Assembly: GCF_000214665.1 (NCBI RefSeq)
Contig: NC_015572.1
Span: 1,922,001 to 1,986,000, forward strand
Reading direction: 5' to 3'
Length of the DNA stretch: 64,000 nt
Origin: Methylomonas methanica MC09
Lineage (GTDB): Bacteria > Pseudomonadota > Gammaproteobacteria > Methylococcales > Methylomonadaceae
The notes beneath the pieces were generated by a model, which was given only the letters and a program-made list of their open reading frames with translations, ran no database searches and was not told the origin of the DNA. Both the position numbers and the translations under genes were made by a program. Shown one piece after another: positions 51,082-60,226 of the stretch. The number at the start of each line of letters is the position of its first letter. The first letter of the stretch is position 1.

Positions 51082-51663
51082 ATGTCCGAAAAAATTAATA
51101 TTCAGGCGAGGTCGGCAGAGATTCGCCAAATTATAAAAGATAATCTGAGCGAACATTGGCGGTTATTCCTGGCGGAAGGGGTGGTTTTTATCGCCCTGGG
51201 CGTTACCGCGATTAGTCTCCCCGGTCTTTTTAGCATAGGCATTGAGCTGATTCTGGGTTGGCTGCTATTAATCGGCGGTATTACGCAACTCGTCAGAGCG
51301 TTGAATATGGTCAAGATGCCAGGGTTTAGCCTGTGGTTGTCCAGTGGAATTTTGCAGGTTGTCATCGGATATTTTTTAATATCGGCCCCCGCGCAAGGCG
51401 TCATGACGTTGACTTTTTTACTGACTGTCTTTTTTGCCCTGGATGGTATGGCAAAAGTTTATCTGTCTTATATGCTTTATCCGCTCGCCCGTTGGGGCGG
51501 GCTTTTACTCACCGGCATTTCTTCGTTGGCCGTGGCGATTTTAGTCTGGGCTGGCTGGCATGGAAGTTCAACCTGGGTGCTGGGTTTGTTGGTGGGTGTC
51601 AACATGATTTTTATCGGTATCGCATTAGTTAATATCAGCCTGCATCATAAATCGTATCAATGA
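51082..51663 (+). CDS. HdeD-family membrane protein
   Basis: A 193-residue membrane protein with six hydrophobic segments, of the HdeD/DUF308 family (AEGVVFIALGVTAISLPGLFSIGIELILGWLLLIGGITQLVRAL). HdeD of E. coli is linked to acid resistance at high density. It has no operon partner. The 363 bases after it (51664-52026) show no gene. Confidence 0.82.
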   Translation: MSEKINIQARSAEIRQIIKDNLSEHWRLFLAEGVVFIALGVTAISLPGLFSIGIELILGWLLLIGGITQLVRALNMVKMPGFSLWLSSGILQVVIGYFLISAPAQGVMTLTFLLTVFFALDGMAKVYLSYMLYPLARWGGLLLTGISSLAVAILVWAGWHGSSTWVLGLLVGVNMIFIGIALVNISLHHKSYQ

Positions 51664-52026
51664 CATCCAAATGCGCTGATCCGGCGCGAAAGGGTTTTTT
51701 AACCGTGTGCCTTCTGATTTCTGCGACCTGATTGTCCGGTTGAGAGAAATCGCCGAACTCTTTTTGGGGTGGATTTGGGTTTGGAGAAACGTCCAGAATC
51801 GGTATTTCTCAGTCAAAACAGTGTGCTTACGGTCCTTAGGCACAACATCGATGATAATGATCTGCCCATTTTCGTATCCCCAGGGATACTACCCGGCTCT
51901 CGCCGACAGCCGTGCGCCGAGAACTGCGTAAGGTAGAGCGGGTTTAAAGAATGAGTCAGCAACCAACATGTTTCAGAGCAATCGGCAGCGATGTTAAACG
52001 ACACCTGTCGACCGCTTGAATACCAT
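51664..52026. other. gap without supported gene
   Basis: A 363-base stretch between the convergent hdeD and LOG genes. No good reading frame, hairpin terminator or repeat is visible. Confidence 0.4.
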
Positions 52027-53004
52027 TCACTCGCCACAGTCGGGAAACAGTAACTCGCCTTTTTCGTGATACCAATTCAGAATGTCGTTCCAGGTTTCCT
52101 GTGCCGTTTCCGCATACCAAAACAAATCCCGGTCTTCCAAATCAATTACCCCCTCGGAAACCAGAAAATCCACATCAAAGGCCTTACGCCAATAGTCTCT
52201 GCCGACCAGCACAATCGGCAGGGGTTTAATGGTGCGGGTTTGTATCAGCGTCAACGTCTCAAACAACTCGTCGAAGGTGCCGTAGCCGCCTGGGAATACC
52301 ACCAGTGCCTTGGCCCGTAGCAAGAAATGCATTTTTCGCATGGCGAAATAATGAAATCTGAAACACAGGTCAGGCGTTACATAGGGGTTGGGGAATTGCT
52401 CGTGCGGCAGGGTAATGTTGAGTCCAACGGTTTTCGCGCCAACGTCGAACGCACCGCGATTAGCGGCCTCCATCATGCCTGGGCCGCCGCCCGTCATCAC
52501 CAATAGCCGGCAGTCCGACACCCCTTTGCCGGATTGGCTGACTATGCGTCCGAACTCGCGGGCAACATCGTAATAATGGCTTTTTGCCTGAATACGTTCC
52601 GCTATCGCCAGTTTGTTTTGCAGTTCCTGGTTGTCGGGCGATTGCGCCAAAGCTTCGCGAAAAGCCCGAACGCGTTGCGCCGCGACAGCCGGTTCCACAA
52701 TACGCGTACTACCGTAAACCACAATCGTATGTTGAATGCCGTATTCCTTTAACATGACATCCGCTTTAAGGAAATCCAGTTGCAAGCGTGCGGAGCGCAT
52801 ATCGTCACGCCCCAGAAAATCGACATCCTGATCGGCCTGGCGGTAGGAAGCGCTGGAGAGTAATTGCCTGATACGTACCGGCGAATCCGGATCTTCCTCA
52901 ACGGATTTGGGATTTTGCCAGGGTAGGGGTTCGATATGATGTGTGGTGGGAGGCTTGGGGATATGTTTTTTTGCAGGATATTTTCCGTCGTTATTATTTT
53001 GCAT
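52027..53004 (-). CDS. LOG-family protein (cytokinin-riboside phosphoribohydrolase-like)
   Basis: A 325-residue protein of the TIGR00730/LOG type, long form. Key motifs are MTGGGPGMMEAANRGA and VVFPGGYGTFDELFETLTLIQT (PGGxGTxxE). Family members cleave nucleoside 5'-monophosphates to base and ribose-phosphate. The start at 53004 (MQNNNDGKYP) is preferred; a start at 53067 would add 21 residues and reach within 29 bases of the divergent aspzincin-like gene. The N-terminal 70 residues are outside the core fold. Confidence 0.82.
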   Translation of the reverse strand: MQNNNDGKYPAKKHIPKPPTTHHIEPLPWQNPKSVEEDPDSPVRIRQLLSSASYRQADQDVDFLGRDDMRSARLQLDFLKADVMLKEYGIQHTIVVYGSTRIVEPAVAAQRVRAFREALAQSPDNQELQNKLAIAERIQAKSHYYDVAREFGRIVSQSGKGVSDCRLLVMTGGGPGMMEAANRGAFDVGAKTVGLNITLPHEQFPNPYVTPDLCFRFHYFAMRKMHFLLRAKALVVFPGGYGTFDELFETLTLIQTRTIKPLPIVLVGRDYWRKAFDVDFLVSEGVIDLEDRDLFWYAETAQETWNDILNWYHEKGELLFPDCGE

Positions 53005-53095
53005 GGCTATATTCTCTGGTATACCGACCGCTTGCTTCGTCAATTGCGTGCGGTTTATTAAGTTCAAATCCTAGGAACCCGAAGGAGGGATCGCA

Positions 53096-53968
53096 ATGTA
53101 CATAGAAACCACCCGCTTGAGTTACACCAACAGCAAAGCACAACGGGTCACCTTTGCCGGATTTACCGAAAAGGACTTTAAGAAACGGTACTTGGCCGCG
53201 CTGGAAAAAAACAAGCGCGAATTTATCGAGAAATATACCGTACCTCATATTGCGGATTTAAGCGACCCGGCGGTGCAGCTGGCGCTGATCGACGCCTTTT
53301 GCATTGCACGCGAGGTATCGGTTCAGGCGGATACTTTCTTTTCATCCGCGCAGAAGAGTAAACAGCCCAACAAGCTGTGTTCCGATATATTCGGTGCATT
53401 GTTCGCGACCAAAAAGCCCGGCGGCAGCGATTTTCGCGTGGTACAGGAGACCTTTGAAAAAACGCGCCGCGGACTGGACGGTTCCGTCACCCTTTGCGAT
53501 ATGTTCAAAGGGGCCGATCATGAACCCGGTGGCCCGAGTTGGGGGCCCAGCGAGGGTGAGGTGCTTATTCCGAAGGATATCCTCCGCGATTACAGTCAAA
53601 AAGCAAAGAAGAGCGATGCCGCCGGGGATATCATGCGGAAGATGCTCCAAAAAGAGGGCGACCGGGTGCAGGATATATACATACGCTTTAACTTGGTCCG
53701 CGAGCTTACCGTGGAAGGCTTGGCTCGGGTGATACTGCATGAAGCGACGCACAAATACGCTTATACCGGCGATTATCAATACATATACGACGGCACCTCG
53801 ATGAACGGCATCAAATCGAAACAAGCGCTCTACAACGCAGACAGCTATGCGTTTGCCGGGATGAGCGTCTATCTAAATCGCGTGGTCACTAAGGCGGATT
53901 TGGTCGGGCCGGCCGCGTGCAGTAAGCCCATGCACGATATGAATTGGCTGCGGGACAGAGTGCAATAA
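53096..53968 (+). CDS. aspzincin (M35-like) metallopeptidase-like protein
   Basis: A 290-residue protein without signal peptide. Near the C-terminus His215-Glu216-Ala-Thr-His219 is followed by KYAYTGD with Asp226 as a possible third zinc ligand, then NADSYAFAGMSVYL. This is the layout of aspzincins (deuterolysin/lysine-specific peptidase type). The first 190 residues are mostly helical and charged. RBS AGGAGGGA is strong. Such proteins occur as effectors or toxins as well as enzymes; here there is no secretion partner in sight. It is divergent from the LOG gene. Confidence 0.6.
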   Translation: MYIETTRLSYTNSKAQRVTFAGFTEKDFKKRYLAALEKNKREFIEKYTVPHIADLSDPAVQLALIDAFCIAREVSVQADTFFSSAQKSKQPNKLCSDIFGALFATKKPGGSDFRVVQETFEKTRRGLDGSVTLCDMFKGADHEPGGPSWGPSEGEVLIPKDILRDYSQKAKKSDAAGDIMRKMLQKEGDRVQDIYIRFNLVRELTVEGLARVILHEATHKYAYTGDYQYIYDGTSMNGIKSKQALYNADSYAFAGMSVYLNRVVTKADLVGPAACSKPMHDMNWLRDRVQ

Positions 53969-54167
53969 GCGTTAATTATCTGATAAACCAATGGCTTCAA
54001 AGCCCCAGTGAATACCGATTTTTTAATCGCCCTACGGCGCTATAATGACGAAGCGGTATAAATCATCCGCCCGAGAGATACGCTTACGGGCGGGTACGGC
54101 TTGAGTTTGTGTTAAGTGCGTTCAAGTCCGGTTGAAACTAAAAGCAGGTTACGGAGCGTTAATTTTT

Positions 54168-54773
54168 ATGACTCATACGCGCATTAAAAGCAGTTTTTAC
54201 GCCTATCTGTCCAGGTTGAGGTGGATAAAACGTTGGGGTCTAAAACGTAACGCCTTGGATGAAAACGTCATGGAGCATAGCTGGGAAGTAGCGGTGATTG
54301 CGCATACCCTGGCCTTAATCAAGAACCGCTATTTCGACGGGCAGGTTGATGCCAATGCCGTTGCCACGGCGGCTTTATATCACGATATCACCGAGGTGAT
54401 CACCGGCGATTTGCCCACCCCGATCAAATACCATTCGCCGGCTATCATGCATGCCTATAAAAGTATCGAGCGTCAGGCCGAGATAGAATTGCTGAAGCTG
54501 TTGCCGCACGCGTTACAAGCCGACTTTGAACCCTTAATCCAGCATGAACAATTGCCGCCGGTGAATCAGCAAATCATTAAAGCGGCCGATAAAATTTCCG
54601 CTTATCTGAAATGTCAGGCAGAACTGAAGGCCGGTAACACCGAGTTTGAGATCGCGGCGGAACAGTTGGCTAAAAACATTCACGATTTACAGCAACCGGA
54701 AGTGGTGTTTTTTATGCAGGCCTTTGTGCCGAGCTGCGGCTTGACGCTCGACGGATTAATGCAAACCAATTGA
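54168..54773 (+). CDS. yfbR: 5'-deoxynucleotidase, YfbR-like
   Basis: A 201-residue HD-domain phosphohydrolase: HSWEVAVIAHTLALI, ALYHDITEVITGDLPTPIKY (the His-Asp pair) and IIKAADKISAYLKCQAE. Length and motifs match YfbR of E. coli, which dephosphorylates deoxyribonucleoside 5'-monophosphates. The start at 54168 is chosen over an upstream ATG because family members begin about 30 residues before HSWE. Confidence 0.88.
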   Translation: MTHTRIKSSFYAYLSRLRWIKRWGLKRNALDENVMEHSWEVAVIAHTLALIKNRYFDGQVDANAVATAALYHDITEVITGDLPTPIKYHSPAIMHAYKSIERQAEIELLKLLPHALQADFEPLIQHEQLPPVNQQIIKAADKISAYLKCQAELKAGNTEFEIAAEQLAKNIHDLQQPEVVFFMQAFVPSCGLTLDGLMQTN

Positions 54774-54914
54774 AATGGTTGTAAGCCAGATGGCTGGTCC
54801 GACTAATTCGCTGCGCGGGGGTTTAATGTGTTTTTAATTTGTTGTTAATCGCTTACTAAGCATTGTTCATTTAAAATCTGCCCCATCTTAATTTTTCTAG
54901 TCCGGAGAGCCGTT

Positions 54915-55259
54915 ATGTTCAAGTTGGGAAAGATTCTTATCACAAGTTTATTGTTTTCATCGGTTGCTGTTGCCGACGGTCATGGTCACGGACATGGTCA
55001 TCATAAGCACCGTAGGCATCACGGCCATGACCGTTACGTGGAAGTCGAGCGGGTTTATTATCCCGAACGGGTCGTGCAATATGTACCCGCGCCGGTGCCC
55101 GCACCGCGCTACCAAAGTTACGATCAACGCAGTACCAGTGGTTTGGTGGGCGGAGCCTTGGGTAGCGCAGTGGGTTACGAGATGAGTAAGGGCGACCCGC
55201 TGGGCGCAGGTATCGGTGCCGCCGCCGGCGCCTGGATGGGTAACGGCATGAACCGATAA
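54915..55259 (+). CDS. His-rich glycine-zipper envelope protein
   Basis: A 114-residue exported protein: signal peptide (LLFSSVAVADG), a stretch of about 12 histidines mixed with Gly, Lys and Arg (HGHGHGHHKHRRHHGHD), a Tyr/Pro-rich linker, and a glycine-zipper segment (GLVGGALGSAVGYEMSKGDPLGAGIGAAAGAWMG) that should insert in the outer membrane. Metal binding by the His stretch is inference. Confidence 0.7.
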   Translation: MFKLGKILITSLLFSSVAVADGHGHGHGHHKHRRHHGHDRYVEVERVYYPERVVQYVPAPVPAPRYQSYDQRSTSGLVGGALGSAVGYEMSKGDPLGAGIGAAAGAWMGNGMNR

Positions 55260-55901
55260 ACCTTTCTGATTTACAAGCTGCTTTAACTAAATCGTATAAC
55301 ACGCTTGCATGGCGGAAGGATTGCCGGACGCCAGGACGGCTCGGAGCGTGCCGTCCATTGCTCAGGTACCTGCTCCAACCGGGGTATGGCGGTCAACTTG
55401 GTTGCGGCCGACGCAGTTTTATAATCAGCTAAACCTCTATTTGCCAACCCCGTGCTTTACAGCAGGTGCGGGGTTATCCCGTTCTTACGCAGATACAATA
55501 TCGTTTCTACTGCCGGGAAGAGGCGTCCATTTAAATCTCCCAAGTTTCCGCCTGTCATTTCGTTAGCTAACACGTCGGAGAGCACGTTTTAGTGCGGCAT
55601 TGGCGCCGTTGGATACTATAATTTTCGGGTATTTTTGCACCTTTTTTGCGATTTTTGATCCCATTCGCTTAAGGGTTAGCGCATGGCTAAAACAGCCGTG
55701 GCATCCGAGCTTGCGAAAGCAAGGGGCGGGTTAACCCAGCTCAACCGGGAAAAAGTTGAAAGCCAAACTGTTAAGCAGCCGATAAGCGGCGAGACTTAAC
55801 TTTCACGCCATGTCGATATTCAAAGCGTTTTACGTTGCGAATTTCTCTGTTTTTTGTGTTGACTGGCTGATACGCTTTAGAGGTGTTCGGGAGTGGTTAA
55901 A
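55260..55901. other. long leader region with several hairpins
   Basis: A 642-base stretch with no convincing gene. The part from about 55680 to 55800 has four neighbouring stems: GGCT/AGCC at 55685-55697, CTTGC-GAAA-GCAAG at 55710-55723 (a GNRA loop), GGGTTAACCC at 55728-55737, and TCAAC/GTTGA at 55741-55759. It is upstream of the envelope gene at 55902. A structured leader or a small RNA is possible; it matches no riboswitch I can recall. Confidence 0.3.
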
Positions 55902-56294
55902 ATGAAAACAAGGTTTTTTTACTATCTGTTGGCCTGCTTGTTTTTGTTAAACGGGTCTGCGGTTCGAGCCGGTCCTCATCACCATCACCATGGTGGATAC
56001 TGGGGGCGCGGTTTTTACGGCTATCGTAGTTATCCCCGCTTCGGTTTTTATCTGGGGGCACCGCTATACCCCCGTTCATATTATTCATATCCCTATTATC
56101 CTTATTATCCGCCTGCGATTGCGACCGTACCGTCAAGTCCGCCCGTATATATAGAAAGACCCGCGGCGCCGGCAATCCAACAGCAATATCCTGCCGGGTA
56201 CTGGTATTATTGCAGCAATCCGGAAGGTTATTATCCGTATGTTACGGATTGTCCCACCGGATGGCGCCAAGTTGCTCCCACCCCTCAACGTTAA
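55902..56294 (+). CDS. Tyr/Pro/His-rich exported protein
   Basis: A 130-residue protein with a signal peptide (MKTRFFYYLLACLFLLNGSAVRAG), then HHHHHGGYWGRGFYGYRSYPRFGFYLG, a Tyr/Pro-rich stretch and a C-terminal domain WYYCSNPEGYYPYVTDCPTGWRQV with two cysteines, which resembles a small cell-surface domain found in several Proteobacteria. Start at 55902 (CGGGAG 8 bases upstream); a GTG 9 bases upstream is less good. It is 11 bases from the next gene, so the two form a unit. Confidence 0.65.
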   Translation: MKTRFFYYLLACLFLLNGSAVRAGPHHHHHGGYWGRGFYGYRSYPRFGFYLGAPLYPRSYYSYPYYPYYPPAIATVPSSPPVYIERPAAPAIQQQYPAGYWYYCSNPEGYYPYVTDCPTGWRQVAPTPQR

Positions 56295-56305
56295 GGATAG
56301 CAGTC

Positions 56306-56821
56306 ATGAAACGCGGGATATTTTTAGTAGGCTTCGGATTGCTGGGACTGGTCGGGTGTGCGCATATGCCTAACGGTCCAAGCGTGATGGTATTGCCCGG
56401 GTCGAGGATGTCGTTTGAACAATTTCAGCAGGACGATTATGAATGCCGGCAATATGCATCGGGTAGTGTTGGCGGCAGCCCCAACCAAGCGGCTTCTGAA
56501 AGCCGGATCGGCAGTGCCGTGATAGGTACCGCGCTGGGGGCTGCGGCCGGCGCGGCATTGGGCGGTGGTGGCGGTGCGGCGATTGGCGCCGGCACCGGGC
56601 TGGTTGCCGGCAGCTTGGTCGGTATGGGTGAGGGTAGGGAGACCGCTTACGCAACTCAGGAAGGGTACGATAATGCCTATATTCAGTGTATGTATGCCAA
56701 AGGACATCGTGTACCGATATCCGGCCAGTTTAGCGATGCTTTTCGTGCGTCGCCAACCGCTTCGGCTCCGCCTATTCCCCCGCCGCCGCCAGGTGCGCCG
56801 CCTCCACCGCCATTGAAATGA
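56306..56821 (+). CDS. glycine-zipper lipoprotein
   Basis: A 171-residue lipoprotein: signal with LLGLVGCAHMP (Cys18), a segment FEQFQQDDYECRQYA typical of glycine-zipper/YMGG families, the zipper GSAVIGTALGAAAGAALGGGGGAAIGAGTGLVAGSLVG, the family end motif YDNAYIQCMYAKGHRVP, and a Pro-rich tail. It probably lies in the outer membrane. Role unknown. Start at 56306 with AAGGA just upstream. Confidence 0.75.
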   Translation: MKRGIFLVGFGLLGLVGCAHMPNGPSVMVLPGSRMSFEQFQQDDYECRQYASGSVGGSPNQAASESRIGSAVIGTALGAAAGAALGGGGGAAIGAGTGLVAGSLVGMGEGRETAYATQEGYDNAYIQCMYAKGHRVPISGQFSDAFRASPTASAPPIPPPPPGAPPPPPLK

Positions 56822-57057
56822 CGGTCAGGTTTCGCCCGGTATAACGGTGTTCGTGCTATTCAAGATGAAAAATCGTTGTTTATCGTAAGCCCGTACGTAA
56901 AAATTCTTAATAGGGTTCAAGCGAATCAAGGCTGATTATTGAACGCTCGAGCGTTAGGCTGTCTGCGCTTCAGCGTATAAGTAGCCGGTTTATTTCCGAA
57001 GGACTCAACAAGAAATATATAGGGCAATTCCAATGATATTCGGGCCGGCGACGCATT

Positions 57058-58647
57058 ATGTCAATTAAACCCAAGCGTACAATCTTTTTAAGGGTGTTTT
57101 TATTTTTCGCCTTTTTGGTTTTGGCTATTACGTTGTTTTTTGCCTTTATGGTTATCCCCATGCAGAAAACAGCCTTGCAGCAAATTATGTATACTCAAGC
57201 CGAAACGGTGTCCAAGTCTATTGTTCAAGCCACTTCCGACGCTATAATCAGTAAGGATTTCGGGTTTATTGTGGAGCATAATGTTGAGGTTTTAAAAAAT
57301 AACGTCAGTATTCATTACCTTATTGTTTCGCCTAAACAAGGTGAAAAAATTTTTATTAACCAGCGAAGCTGGCATATGTTGAATTCTTTTGACGATAGAA
57401 TATCGGCTCTACAATCTGATCATGTTAGTTTTAAGGTTACGGATTTTTATAATATAAAAGACGTTTACCATTTTGTTTATCCTATCCAGTTCTCAGGGAT
57501 AGAGTGGGGCTGGTTGCATATCGGGTTTTCCACCTCTGAATACGATAAGTATATTCACGATATGTATTATCAGATTATATATATTATAAGTGCCTCGCTG
57601 GTTTTAATTATTGTGGTCGGCTATTTTTTTGCGCGCTGGATCTCCGGCCCGGTTTCCGCAATCAGCCAATTGGCCACGCAAGTCGCGGCGGGTGACTTAA
57701 CGGTCAGATCCACGATTCGGCGAGACGATGAGATAGGGGCGTTGTCCGACAGCTTCAATAAAATGATCGATGCCATGATGCTATCGAATCAATATCTGGA
57801 ACATTACAATCAGCAGTTGGAAAGCGAGGTAACCAAAAGAACGCAAGAGTTGGCCGATTTGAATGTGGATTTGGACAAAAAAATAAAGGAAGAAGTCGTA
57901 AAAAGTAAACGACAGGAAGCCCTGTTGATTCATCAATCCCGTTCCGCCGCCATGGGCGAGATGATAGGTGCGATTGCACATCAATGGCGCCAACCTTTAA
58001 ATGCATTAGGCTTGGTGCTGCAAAACCTGCAATTGCGATATAGATTGGGAAAGTTGGATGATGACTTCATGCGGACAAGCATGGAGAAATCGGATCGGCT
58101 GGTTCATAAGATGTCTACCACTATTGATGATTTTAGGAATTTTTTTAAACCTAACAAGCAGGTCGAACCGTTTAATCTTAAACAGGTCATTCAATCCACC
58201 AGTGATCTATTGGAGGCGCAATTAAAAAGCCATAATATTTTGGTGAATATTAAGTGTGTTGATGATTTGATTATCAATGGATTGGAGGGTGAGTTTTCTC
58301 AAGTTATTCTAAATTTAATTAATAATGCCAAGGATGCTTTGATGCAAAATAAACCAACGCAGCCCGTAATAGATATTATTGCGTATGGAAAAGGCGATGG
58401 CGATACCGTTGTGATAGTAAAAGATAATGCCGGCGGTATACCCGATGCTATTCTTGATAAAATTTACGATCCTTATTTTACGACCAAGGAAGAAGGTAAA
58501 GGTACCGGTATCGGCCTGTATATGTCTAAGATAATTATCGAGAATAATATGCAAGGCTCCCTAAATGCCTTTAATGATGCGGACGGCGCAAACTTTGTTA
58601 TTGAATTAAAAAGCAGACCTATTGTTAGAGCCAAGCCAATTATATGA
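57058..58647 (+). CDS. orphan sensor histidine kinase
   Basis: A 529-residue membrane kinase. One N-terminal helix (about 10-31), a periplasmic sensor of about 140 residues, a second helix (about 174-197), a HAMP domain (about 197-250), a coiled coil, then a His domain with phospho-His308 in GAIAHQWRQPLNALG and an ATPase domain with NLINNAKDAL and GTGIGLYMSKIIIENN. The HQWRQPL type is that of HisKA_4-like kinases. No response regulator follows. AT-rich compared with its neighbours. Confidence 0.88.
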   Translation: MSIKPKRTIFLRVFLFFAFLVLAITLFFAFMVIPMQKTALQQIMYTQAETVSKSIVQATSDAIISKDFGFIVEHNVEVLKNNVSIHYLIVSPKQGEKIFINQRSWHMLNSFDDRISALQSDHVSFKVTDFYNIKDVYHFVYPIQFSGIEWGWLHIGFSTSEYDKYIHDMYYQIIYIISASLVLIIVVGYFFARWISGPVSAISQLATQVAAGDLTVRSTIRRDDEIGALSDSFNKMIDAMMLSNQYLEHYNQQLESEVTKRTQELADLNVDLDKKIKEEVVKSKRQEALLIHQSRSAAMGEMIGAIAHQWRQPLNALGLVLQNLQLRYRLGKLDDDFMRTSMEKSDRLVHKMSTTIDDFRNFFKPNKQVEPFNLKQVIQSTSDLLEAQLKSHNILVNIKCVDDLIINGLEGEFSQVILNLINNAKDALMQNKPTQPVIDIIAYGKGDGDTVVIVKDNAGGIPDAILDKIYDPYFTTKEEGKGTGIGLYMSKIIIENNMQGSLNAFNDADGANFVIELKSRPIVRAKPII

Positions 58648-58683
58648 TTGATTGGATGTATTCATTTTTTTGGACTGGTGTAT

Positions 58684-59874
58684 ATGCCTGAAACTGATTT
58701 TGTCGATGTGCTGGTGATCGGTGCGGGCGCATCGGGCCTGATGTGCGCAATAGAAGCTGCAAAGCGGGGGCGTAGCGTGCGTGTACTTGACCACGCAAAC
58801 CGGCCCGGTAAAAAAATTCTGATGTCAGGCGGCGGCCGCTGTAACTTTACCAATTACACGGTTGAACCGGAAAACTATATTTCCCATAATCCGCATTTTT
58901 GTAAATCGGCCTTGAAACGTTTCAACCAATGGGATTTTCTGGCATTGGTGCAACGCTATAAAATTCCATTTCATGAACGGCTGCACGGGCAATTGTTTTG
59001 CGACGACAGCGCAAAAGACATTCTAAACATGTTGTTGTCCGAAGGTCGGCAATATGGCGCGGAACTCAAAATATCATGCGCTATTCAACAGGTATCCCGT
59101 GCAGCGGATGGCGGGTTTCGCTTACAAACTTCGCACGGGGGCATGCGTTGCCAATCACTGGTGGTGGCAACGGGGGGCTTGTCTATCCCCAAAATGGGCG
59201 CTACGCCGTTCGGCTATCAATTGGCGGAGCAATTCGGCATTCAGGTTTGGCCGACCCGTGCCGGTTTAGTACCCTTGACGTTGCAACCCGTCGATAAGGA
59301 GGTGTTTTCCGCCTTGACCGGTATTGCCGTGCCCTGCGAAGTAAGCTTGCAAAATTATTCCTTTAGAGAGAATTTGTTATTTACCCATAGAGGACTTAGC
59401 GGTCCCGCTATTTTGCAAATTTCCTCTTATTGGCAGCCTGGAGAACCTTTGCAAATTAACTGTTTGCCCGATATGCAATTATTCAAATTACTGAAACAGC
59501 AGCGGGGCCAAGGCAATAAATTAAAACTTAAAACCTGGCTGGCCGAACACCTGCCTAAACGCTTGCTGCAGGCTCTGTTACCCGAGCCGCTACTGGAATG
59601 CAGTTTGGTCGATTGTTCGGACAAGCAGTTGCAGCAAGTAGCCAATCATATTCAGGCATGGCATATCAAACCCAATGGCAGCGAAGGCTATCGCACGGCC
59701 GAAGTGACATTGGGCGGTGTCGATTGCGATGCGTTATCGTCGAAAACCATGGAATGCCTGCAGGTGCCGGGATTGTACTTTATCGGCGAAGTGGTGGATG
59801 TAACCGGTTGGTTGGGCGGATATAACTTCCAATGGGCGTGGTCATCCGGCTGGTGCGCCGGGCAATATGTCTAA
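58684..59874 (+). CDS. flavoprotein of the HI0933/BaiN family
   Basis: A 396-residue FAD/NAD-dependent oxidoreductase: VLVIGAGASGLMCAIEAAKRGRSVRVLDHA (Rossmann loop), GKKILMSGGGRCNFTN (the GGGRCN signature), VATGGLSIPKMGATPFGYQLAEQFG, and GLYFIGEVVDVTGWLGGYNFQWAWSSGW near the end. The physiological substrate is not established. Start at ATG 58684; a TTG at 58648, right after the kinase stop, is also in frame. It probably shares a transcript with the kinase. Confidence 0.87.
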   Translation: MPETDFVDVLVIGAGASGLMCAIEAAKRGRSVRVLDHANRPGKKILMSGGGRCNFTNYTVEPENYISHNPHFCKSALKRFNQWDFLALVQRYKIPFHERLHGQLFCDDSAKDILNMLLSEGRQYGAELKISCAIQQVSRAADGGFRLQTSHGGMRCQSLVVATGGLSIPKMGATPFGYQLAEQFGIQVWPTRAGLVPLTLQPVDKEVFSALTGIAVPCEVSLQNYSFRENLLFTHRGLSGPAILQISSYWQPGEPLQINCLPDMQLFKLLKQQRGQGNKLKLKTWLAEHLPKRLLQALLPEPLLECSLVDCSDKQLQQVANHIQAWHIKPNGSEGYRTAEVTLGGVDCDALSSKTMECLQVPGLYFIGEVVDVTGWLGGYNFQWAWSSGWCAGQYV

Positions 59875-60186
59875 TGGCATTCAAACACACTCCGGCATAT
59901 TCGCCCCAAACCAGCTACCCATTCCGATAGGATTACGCCAGTAGTGAATGGCGGCTTCAGTAGGTGATGTATTGTCGTTATCGACCCTTTTTTTGACATT
60001 CGACGCTTCGCGTTCAGTGTCGGCAGGGATTCAATTAGCTATCATTCGACGCGAAGTGAAGCGGACGGAGCGTAGTTTGCGCAACAACGACGAATCGATA
60101 CGCAATAAGTCGAAAACAGCATTCTTTATTTACTATTAATCAGCACCGAACTTCCTCTGCGATTACCCCGTGTAGGAAAAAATCTA
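59875..60186. other. gap without supported gene
   Basis: A 312-base stretch before the tetR promoter. A 63-codon plus-strand frame (59948-60139) has no recognisable features. The sequence GACGCGAAGTGAAGCGGACGGAGCG at about 60050 is purine-rich but unexplained. Confidence 0.4.
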
Positions 60187-60215
60187 TTGACAAACTAGAC
60201 GACCGGTCATATATT
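60187..60215 (+). promoter_or_regulatory. tetR promoter with TetR operator 1
   Basis: TTGACA (60187-60192), a 17-base spacer and TATATT (60210-60215) make a near-ideal sigma-70 promoter. The operator AGACGACCGGTCAT (60197-60210), with the palindrome GACCGGTC, fills the spacer, so a bound repressor would block RNA polymerase. Confidence 0.8.
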
Positions 60216-60226
60216 TCATACCCACT

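Noticed and set aside
55670..55810. Cyclic-di-GMP or cobalamin riboswitch
   Set aside because: The conserved core sequences of these classes are not present; only generic stems are seen.
59948..60139. 63-codon frame before tetR
   Set aside because: No start signal or domain; it runs in an otherwise empty intergenic region.
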